A stretch of DNA of 64,000 nt, taken from the NCBI RefSeq assembly GCF_011067745.1, contig NZ_JAAMPJ010000003.1, positions 248,001 through 312,000 of the forward strand. Direction: 5' to 3'. The translations under genes and the position numbers were made by a program. Positions 28,161 through 34,041 of the stretch are shown in pieces. Each line of letters begins with the position of its first letter. Within the stretch, counting starts at the first letter, position 1. This stretch comes from Lentzea alba (GTDB taxonomy: Bacteria > Actinomycetota > Actinomycetes > Mycobacteriales > Pseudonocardiaceae). The notes under the pieces were generated by a model. The model was not told the origin of the DNA, made no database searches, and saw only the letters and a program-made list of their open reading frames with translations.

Positions 28161-29099
28161 GTGGGATCTGCCGAAGCGGAGTTACCTTCCTCCGGGTGGC
28201 AGCGCCCACCTGCCGGTTTCGTCGTCGGTGCGGTCGCGGTTCTCGTGCTGCTGCTGGCAGCGATCGTGGTTGTTCCCGAACTGGTCATCGCTCCGTCGCT
28301 CGACGTTCAAGGCAGCCAGGTCAGCAACGCTCGCGCGGCGCTGCGGGGGAACCTGCTCCAGGCGTTCGGGGGCTTGTTCTTCATCACCACGGCGGTCACC
28401 GCGTGGTGGCAACTGCGGCTCAATCAGCAGACGATGCTGCAGCGCTCGGAAGAAATCAGCTCGAGCGTGCTCCACAGCGCCGAGCAGTTGCGCATAGCGA
28501 ACGAAACGCTTTCCACTGACCGCTTCTCTCGTGCGGTGGGGCATTTGGGCGACCCGTCGGTCACGCTTCGGCTGGGCGGCGTGTACGCGCTGACTCGGCT
28601 GGCTGACAGTTCCGACCAGGACAGGCTTCTCGTGATCGACGTGCTCTGCGCGTTCATCCGGACCCGGGAACACGGCACCGAGGGGCCGGGTCCTGTCGAG
28701 CCGCTGCGCCGCAGAGGCGCGGATGTCCAGGCAGCCTTGACGTTCCTGGCGAACCTGCCGAAGGAAAGCGGCAGGGCGATCGATCTGTCAGGTGCCGATC
28801 TACGCGGGTGTGACGTGGTGGGTGCGCGGCTGCGGCGAGCCGATCTCAGCCATGCCCGGCTGGACGACGCGGTGCTCATCGGTGCGGACCTGACCGACGC
28901 CGACCTGCACGGCGCTCGGTTCGACCGGGCGATGATGAGTGGAGCGCGTCTCGACGGCGCGGATCTCGGCGAGTCCTCCTTCGCGGGCGCGGATCTCACC
29001 GGTGCGCGGGTGAATCGGGCGAACCTGACCGGCGCCGACTTCGCCGGCGCAACCTTGGCGGCGGTCTCCGCCGAGAACGTCATCGGGCGGCTGCCATGA
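28161..29099 (+). CDS. Membrane-anchored pentapeptide-repeat protein
   Basis: 312 aa. Two N-terminal helices (VVGAVAVLVLLLAAIVVVPEL; GNLLQAFGGLFFITTAVTAWW), a linker with a DRFSRAVGHLGDPSVTLRLGGVYAL segment typical of this actinobacterial architecture, then about twenty A(D/N)LxG/x pentapeptides from residue ~205 to the end (LSGADLRGCDVVGARLRRADLS and so on), forming a right-handed quadrilateral helix. A TAGGAT -10-like element is at 28127-28132. Its stop overlaps the STAS gene start. Soluble pentapeptide proteins such as MfpA/Qnr bind topoisomerases, but this one is membrane-bound, so its position beside parEC may be coincidence. Confidence 0.82.
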   Translation: MGSAEAELPSSGWQRPPAGFVVGAVAVLVLLLAAIVVVPELVIAPSLDVQGSQVSNARAALRGNLLQAFGGLFFITTAVTAWWQLRLNQQTMLQRSEEISSSVLHSAEQLRIANETLSTDRFSRAVGHLGDPSVTLRLGGVYALTRLADSSDQDRLLVIDVLCAFIRTREHGTEGPGPVEPLRRRGADVQAALTFLANLPKESGRAIDLSGADLRGCDVVGARLRRADLSHARLDDAVLIGADLTDADLHGARFDRAMMSGARLDGADLGESSFAGADLTGARVNRANLTGADFAGATLAAVSAENVIGRLP

Positions 29100-29428
29100 C
29101 TTCGGACGCTCTCGAGTGCGAGGTCAGGTACGCGAACGGCCGGGTCGTGGTGCGGCTCGGCGGCGAGTTGGACTACGTCGCCACCGACAAGCTCCTGAAC
29201 ACTCTTGAAGCGGCGCTCGACTTCTCCCCGCGCGAGCTGATCCTCGACGTGCGGGGAGTGACCTTCATCGGAAGCGCGGGTCTGTCGGCCTTGGCCGGTG
29301 GGCTCACGTACTTCGTCGAAGCCGGCGGTGTGGTGACCCTCCGCCCCTCGCCTCGCTTCATGCGCGTGCTGTCGCTGGTGGGCATGGACGAGGTGTGGCA
29401 GGTGGACTGGAGCGACGGTGATCCGTGA
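29096..29428 (+). CDS. STAS-domain anti-sigma factor antagonist
   Basis: 110 aa, a single STAS domain. The phosphorylatable Ser lies in TFIGSAGLSALAGG, as in SpoIIAA/RsbV proteins. Unphosphorylated, it should bind a partner-switching anti-sigma kinase and free its sigma factor; no kinase or sigma gene is adjacent. The ATG overlaps the upstream stop (ATGA), so it is coupled to the pentapeptide protein. Confidence 0.82.
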   Translation: MTSDALECEVRYANGRVVVRLGGELDYVATDKLLNTLEAALDFSPRELILDVRGVTFIGSAGLSALAGGLTYFVEAGGVVTLRPSPRFMRVLSLVGMDEVWQVDWSDGDP

Positions 29429-29497
29429 CGGCTGGTGCCGGCGCCGGTCAGTAGCAGGCCGGCCGGTGCAATGCCACAACAAACACAGGGGGATGTC

Positions 29498-29836
29498 ATG
29501 AGCACGACCGTGACCGACGAACAGATCCGGGCTTTGGCCGCGACGGCGAAGCCTTACAGCCTCGCGACCCTCCGCTGGACGCCGGAGCGGACCATGGACG
29601 GCGCGGACGCGATCGAGCTCGAACACCAGCGACGCATGGTGTCGTTGCGCGCGGAAGGGGTGATCGCGGTGCTCTGCCCGGTCGTCTCCGACACCACGGC
29701 CGGCGTCGCGATCATGACCGTGTCCGCTGAGGAAGCCGCGGAGATCATGGCCGGCGACCCGTGTGTGCGGGCCGGGATGATGAGCTGCGAGGTTCTCCCG
29801 TGTCTCGGTTTCCCCGGAGACGCTCTGCCCGGCTGA
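29498..29836 (+). CDS. YCII-related domain protein
   Basis: 112 aa. The pattern HQRRMVSLRAEGVIAVLCPV, then AGVAIMTVSAEEAAEIMAGDP and VRAGMMSCEVLPC, resembles the ferredoxin-like YCII fold, whose members are poorly characterised and possibly enzymatic. ATG 29498 chosen because GGGGGATG stands just upstream; an in-frame extension back to 29435 has no ribosome site. A strong terminator follows. Confidence 0.65.
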   Translation: MSTTVTDEQIRALAATAKPYSLATLRWTPERTMDGADAIELEHQRRMVSLRAEGVIAVLCPVVSDTTAGVAIMTVSAEEAAEIMAGDPCVRAGMMSCEVLPCLGFPGDALPG

Positions 29837-29847
29837 GCATTCTCCAG

Positions 29848-29901
29848 AAGAACGGCCAAAGGCCCTGCTCGTACCCGCGAGCAGGGCCTTTGGTCGTTCT
29901 T
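29848..29901. terminator. Long hairpin terminator isolating the peptide locus
   Basis: A 24-bp stem with one mismatch pairs 29848-29871 (ending GGCCCTGCTCG) with 29878-29901 (starting CGAGCAGGGCC). It ends the upstream transcript immediately before the direct repeats and peptide gene. Confidence 0.85.
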
Positions 29902-29918
29902 TGGAGATGCAGCCTCCT

Positions 29919-29947
29919 TGTCGACCGGCTGTGGACGGACTGTCGAC
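29919..29947 (+). promoter_or_regulatory. Triple heptamer direct repeat, SARP-box-like
   Basis: TGTCGAC (29919-29925), TGTGGAC (29930-29936) and TGTCGAC (29941-29947) are spaced exactly 11 bp apart, one DNA turn. Known SARP activators bind heptamer direct repeats with this period just upstream of the -10. GAACGT at 29957-29962 is a possible -10, leaving ~35 nt to the start of the small peptide. Two SARP genes lie 4 and 7 kb downstream. Repeats are seen; regulator identity is inferred. Confidence 0.6.
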
Positions 29948-29996
29948 GGCGCCTGGGAACGTCGTCGGTGTTGTTCGACCGAGGGGAGGAGGAACC

Positions 29997-30077
29997 ATGC
30001 AGAAGATGTCGATTCGCAAGGCCGGGACGATCCGCCTGACGAGCCCGAGCTACTACTGCCCGTGCTCCGCCAACTGA
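29997..30077 (+). CDS. 26-aa peptide, candidate RiPP precursor or peptide signal
   Basis: 26 codons from ATG 29997 to TGA 30075. It begins MQKMSIRKAG and ends TSPSYYCPCSAN. The ribosome site (GAGGGGAGGAGG, 5 nt before ATG) is among the strongest in the window, which argues that it is translated. Basic, hydrophilic N-part and an aromatic/Cys-rich C-part resemble leader and core of a ribosomally made peptide. It lies 78 nt before a gene fusing a PqqD-like peptide-binding domain to an M50 membrane protease. It matches no precursor family I know. It could also be a short upstream regulatory peptide. Confidence 0.6.
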   Translation: MQKMSIRKAGTIRLTSPSYYCPCSAN

Positions 30078-30155
30078 TCCCGTGACACGGTCGGGGCTGG
30101 CCTGCGGATGGCGCGTCCAGCTCCGACCTCCACTTTCTGCTTGAGGGGGTGTGCC

Positions 30156-31340
30156 GTGTCCGTTCGACTGCATCGGCTCACGATGGTGGCGGAACGCGAC
30201 GGTGTCATGGTCGGTCGTCCGGACACCGGTTCGTACGCGATGTTTCCGGCGGAGGGTGCGGAGACGTTGCGGCAGTTGGGGGCGGGGAAGCCGGTTGACG
30301 AGGTCGCCGCGTGGTACGAGAGCGAGTGCGGTACGCCGCTCGACTTCGACGACTTCTTCGAGGTGCTCGACGAGCTCGGTTTCCTGGTGCCTGAGGACGT
30401 GGACGCGCCGGTGGCGAAACCGGTGCGGTGGCAGCGCGTCGGGCGGTGGGCGTTTTCGTGGCCCGCTTGGGTTTTGTACGTCGCGGTGATGGTGGCCGCG
30501 GTTGTCGCGATGGTTCGGGTTCCGTCGCTGCGGCCGTCTTATGAGCTCTTCTTCTTCACCGAACACATTTCGTTGATCCCGATCGTGCTGACGTTCACGC
30601 AGATTCCGCTCGTGTTGCTGCATGAGTGGTTTCACGTGCTGGCCGGGCGCCGGCTCGGGCTGCCGTCGACGCTGGGCATCGGGCGGCGGTTGTACTACCT
30701 GGTCGCGGAGACGCGGCTGGACGCGTTGCTCAGCGTGTCTCGGCGGCAGCGCTATCTGCCGTTCCTGGCGGGGATGTTGCTGGACTTGATCCTGGTGGCG
30801 GTGTTCACGTTGACCGCGGCCGTGCTCATGGGCGAGAACGTGCCGGCGTGGGTGCCAGGGATGGTGCTCGCGATCTCGTTCAGCACGTTGCTGCGGCTGG
30901 TGTGGCAGTTCATGTTCTACCTGGAAACCGATCTGTACCACGTGATCGCGACGGCGTTGCGGTGCGCGGACCTGCAGAACGCCACTCGGTTCTTCATCCG
31001 GTCGCAGGTGCGGCGGTTGCTGCGGCGGCCTCCGCCGGTGCCGGACGCCGAGTGGACGGACCGGGATCTCGTGGTGGCCCGCTGGTACGCGCCGCTGCTG
31101 GTGCTCGGTTACGGGTTTTCGCTGGGCAGTCTCGCCTGGGCCGGAATCCCCACGGTGTGGCGGTTCTGGTCGACGGTGTTCGAGCGGCTCGCCGCGCCGG
31201 ACACGCCGGCCTCGGAAGTGGTCGACACGTTGATCTTCCTCAGCATGGCCGTCGCGCAGTTGGGTCTGCTGATCTACGTCACCGTGCGGGACCGGCGTGC
31301 CCGGAAACGCACCAGGGCTATGCAAGGAGAGCTCGCATGA
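30156..31340 (+). CDS. PqqD-like domain fused to M50-type membrane zinc protease
   Basis: 394 aa. Residues ~1-85 look like a PqqD-like winged-helix RiPP recognition element (RPDTGSYAMFPAEGAETLRQL, FDDFFEVLDELGFLVPED). The rest has about six helices and the M50 site-2-protease-type zinc motif H156-EWF-H160 inside a membrane helix; D259 in FYLETDLYHV may be the third ligand. Such proteins ('peptide zinc metalloproteases') process or handle modified peptides. GTG 30156 chosen for the TTGAGGGGG site 6-7 nt upstream. Its stop overlaps the next ATG. It is the best candidate for recognising and cleaving the 26-aa peptide. Confidence 0.78.
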   Translation: MSVRLHRLTMVAERDGVMVGRPDTGSYAMFPAEGAETLRQLGAGKPVDEVAAWYESECGTPLDFDDFFEVLDELGFLVPEDVDAPVAKPVRWQRVGRWAFSWPAWVLYVAVMVAAVVAMVRVPSLRPSYELFFFTEHISLIPIVLTFTQIPLVLLHEWFHVLAGRRLGLPSTLGIGRRLYYLVAETRLDALLSVSRRQRYLPFLAGMLLDLILVAVFTLTAAVLMGENVPAWVPGMVLAISFSTLLRLVWQFMFYLETDLYHVIATALRCADLQNATRFFIRSQVRRLLRRPPPVPDAEWTDRDLVVARWYAPLLVLGYGFSLGSLAWAGIPTVWRFWSTVFERLAAPDTPASEVVDTLIFLSMAVAQLGLLIYVTVRDRRARKRTRAMQGELA

Positions 31341-33475
31341 CTTCACCGCAGGCCTGGCACAGCTGGGCGGTCACCTCGGACTCGCTGCCGCCGGTGCCCA
31401 CTCCGCACGTCGAGGCGAGGTGTCATCGCCGGTTGCGCGGGCCGTACACCGGAGCGGGCGCGCTGCTGAGACAGATCGTGCCGGAGTTGTTGGCGCACAA
31501 CGCTGATCTCGTGCTGCCGCGGGCCACGAACATCGTGGCGATCGCACCGGAACTCGCCGCGGTGCTGCCGTTGCCGGAGAAGACGCTCACCGAGGCGGCG
31601 GAACCGCGGGAACGCACCCGGTTCTACTCCGCCGGTCGTACCGAACGGCTGGTGCACGGCGTCGCGGAGTTGCTGATGGACTGGGCGCGGGTGCTGCACC
31701 CGGACGGTGTCGTGGTCGCCTTCACGGACGTGACCCAAGCCGATGCGACCGACCGCGAACTCCTGACGGTCTTGTTGCGCCGCTGCGATCCCCGCTGGTT
31801 GACGGTCGTCGTCGAGCTCGACGATCCCGGTGACGACACGGCGCTCGCCGACGCGGTGGCCAAGTACGCCCGAAGCGGTGCCCGCCGCGGCCGGGAACCG
31901 GTTCAGGGAGACGACCTGGCGCAGCTGTACATCGACTCGGACGGCACCCTCGACGACGAGGAGGCCTTCCGCGCCTACGACGAGCTGGCGCCGGACGAGC
32001 GGGCACGCCGGCACACGGCGCGTGCGGAAGAGCTTGTGGCGCGAGGAGAGCCCAGCGTCGAGCTGGGGGCGATCCCGTACCACCTCGAACGCGGGACGGA
32101 CCGGATCCGAGCCGGCGAGGCGCTCCTCACCGCCACCACGCGGTGCCTGGAACTGGGGTACTACCACGCCTCGATGGACCTGGCCCTGCGCGGGCGGGAG
32201 CTGGTCTCGGCCGAGGACCAGCCGCAGCTGTACTGGAACCTGACCACCAAGGTCGCGGCGTGCCTGTCCTACCTCGGACCGGCGGAGGACGCCGCGCGGT
32301 ATCTCGCCGAGCTGCGGCACACCACCGACGCCGAGATGCACATGCGGTCCAGCTACATGACCGCGATGCTGCACACCCGCTACATGCCGAAGGGCGAGCT
32401 GGACCACGAGCTCGCGCTGGAGTGGTCCAACATCTCGATCGTGCTCGCCGACAACTACCCGAAGCCCGAGCGGCGCACCTTCAACGGGGCGTTCATGCGC
32501 AACGGCAGGGCGCTGGTCGAGCTGCACCGCGGCGATCTGCGGGCCGCGCTGGACCTGGTGAACGAGGCGATCGGGATGACCGACTCCCATCTCGGGCACG
32601 AGGAACAGCTGCTGCACCGGTCGGTGCTCACGCACAACCGGGCTCAGGTGCTGGCGGCGATGGGCGAGCACGCCGCGGCGTTGCTCGACTACGACGACGT
32701 GATCCGGCGCGATCCGAACTACGGCGAGTACTACTTCGACCGGGCCACGGTTCGTCGTGCGGCGGGCCGGGACGCGGAGGCGCTGCAGGACTACGCGGCG
32801 GCGATCCGGCTGAGCCCGCCGTTCCACGAGGCCCACTACAACCGCGCGGACCTGCTCCGCGAGCTCGGGGACGACGAGGGTGCGCTGCGGGATCTGGACT
32901 ACGCGCTGGAGCTCGAACCGGACCACGTCGACTCGCTCGTCAACCGGGTCGATCTGTTGCTGGAGAACGGGGAGGTGGCACGGGCGACCGCTGACGTCGA
33001 CCACGGGCTGGCACTGGACCCGCACAACGCGCGGCTGCTCTCGGCCCGCGGCAGCCTGCGCGCGGACGCCTTTGAGCACGACGCGGCCTGGGCGGACTAC
33101 AGCGCCGCGCTGGCCGAGGACCCGGCACTGGTGGCGGCGTGGGCGAACCGGGCCGTCCTGGCGTTCACGACCGGCCGGCCCCTGCAGGCGGTGGACGACC
33201 TCACCGAGGCGATCCGTCTGGCGGACAACGGCGTGCTGCGGATGAACCGCGCGATCGCATTGCAGGAACTGGGAAACCACCGCCAGGCCGTGCGGGACCT
33301 CGACGCCGCGCTGGCCGCCGGGGCGGACGACCCGGACCTGCTGTACCTGAGGGGCGTGAGCCGGCAGGCCGTGGGCGACGACGCCGGAGCCAGGGCGGAC
33401 TGGGAGGCCCACCTCGCGGCGTACGGCGACGAGATCTCGCCGCACGCGGCGCGGATCGCGGAGAGTGTGGCGTGA
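31337..33475 (+). CDS. 712-aa TPR protein with degenerate STAND-like N-domain
   Basis: The N-terminal ~170 residues resemble the ATPase part of STAND proteins without a P-loop: RRLRGPYTGAGALLRQIVPEL stands where a Walker A would be, and VVVAFTDVTQADATDRELLTVLLRR resembles the Walker B segment. From residue ~210 to the end are TPR-like helices, with clear TPRs in the last 300 residues (ALLDYDDVIRRDPNYGEYYFDRA, DAEALQDYAAAIRLSPPFHEAHYNRA in consecutive units). ATG overlaps the protease stop; its own stop overlaps the reductase start. It may be a cytosolic scaffold or peptide receptor. Function unknown. Confidence 0.75.
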   Translation: MTSPQAWHSWAVTSDSLPPVPTPHVEARCHRRLRGPYTGAGALLRQIVPELLAHNADLVLPRATNIVAIAPELAAVLPLPEKTLTEAAEPRERTRFYSAGRTERLVHGVAELLMDWARVLHPDGVVVAFTDVTQADATDRELLTVLLRRCDPRWLTVVVELDDPGDDTALADAVAKYARSGARRGREPVQGDDLAQLYIDSDGTLDDEEAFRAYDELAPDERARRHTARAEELVARGEPSVELGAIPYHLERGTDRIRAGEALLTATTRCLELGYYHASMDLALRGRELVSAEDQPQLYWNLTTKVAACLSYLGPAEDAARYLAELRHTTDAEMHMRSSYMTAMLHTRYMPKGELDHELALEWSNISIVLADNYPKPERRTFNGAFMRNGRALVELHRGDLRAALDLVNEAIGMTDSHLGHEEQLLHRSVLTHNRAQVLAAMGEHAAALLDYDDVIRRDPNYGEYYFDRATVRRAAGRDAEALQDYAAAIRLSPPFHEAHYNRADLLRELGDDEGALRDLDYALELEPDHVDSLVNRVDLLLENGEVARATADVDHGLALDPHNARLLSARGSLRADAFEHDAAWADYSAALAEDPALVAAWANRAVLAFTTGRPLQAVDDLTEAIRLADNGVLRMNRAIALQELGNHRQAVRDLDAALAAGADDPDLLYLRGVSRQAVGDDAGARADWEAHLAAYGDEISPHAARIAESVA

Positions 33476-33957
33476 CGACGACGGTGCCGGAGGGGCTCTC
33501 GGTGGCGCTGCATCAGCACGCCAAGGGCGTCGCCGTCGTCACGGCCGGTCTGGCCGCGCCGGTGGGCTTCTGCGCCACGTCGCTCGCACCGGTCTCCCTC
33601 GACCCTCCCTTGCTGTCGTTCGCCATCAACACGGAGTCGGCGTCGTGGCCGGTCATCGAGACGGCCGAGCACGTCTCGGTGAACCTGCTGGCGGACGACC
33701 AGGAGGACGTCGCCCGCGCGTTCAGCCGGCCCGGTGCGGAGAAGTTCGGTCCGGCGACGCGGTGGTACCGCGACAGCGCGGGGTTGCCCGCGCTGCGCGG
33801 GGTGCTCTGCCGCTGGCGGATCGCGCCGCTGGAACGGGTCCGGGTGGGCCGCCACGCCCTCGTCGTCGGTTTGGTGGTGGCCGTCGAACGTGGATTTCCC
33901 GCCAAGTCGCCTCTTGTCCACTTCGACGGCAGGTATGGCCGATTGTCCGCTGATTGA
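33472..33957 (+). CDS. Flavin reductase-like domain protein
   Basis: 161 aa of the flavin reductase/FMN-binding split-barrel family: GVAVVTAGLAAPVGFCATSLAPVSLDPPLLSFAINTESAS (in consecutive segments) and HVSVNLLADDQEDVARAFS. Members reduce FMN or FAD with NAD(P)H for a partner oxygenase. GTG 33472 overlaps the TPR stop (GTGA), so it is the last gene of the coupled peptide operon. No partner oxygenase is visible, so it may itself act on the peptide or serve a distant enzyme. Confidence 0.83.
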   Translation: MTTTVPEGLSVALHQHAKGVAVVTAGLAAPVGFCATSLAPVSLDPPLLSFAINTESASWPVIETAEHVSVNLLADDQEDVARAFSRPGAEKFGPATRWYRDSAGLPALRGVLCRWRIAPLERVRVGRHALVVGLVVAVERGFPAKSPLVHFDGRYGRLSAD

Positions 33958-34041
33958 CCGCTTTTTCCCTGCTGACCGGCAATTTTGTCGCACTGCGACG
34001 GAGTGCGTATCCCGGTTGTCGCGGCCATCTCCTTGTACTGA

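Noticed and set aside
31337..31850. N-domain of the TPR protein considered as an active AAA/NB-ARC ATPase
   Set aside because: No Walker A Gly-Lys-Thr/Ser is present.
33958..34041. SARP-type direct repeats before the first SARP gene
   Set aside because: A GTCGCACTGCGAC near-palindrome is present, but no heptamer series with 11-bp spacing could be aligned.
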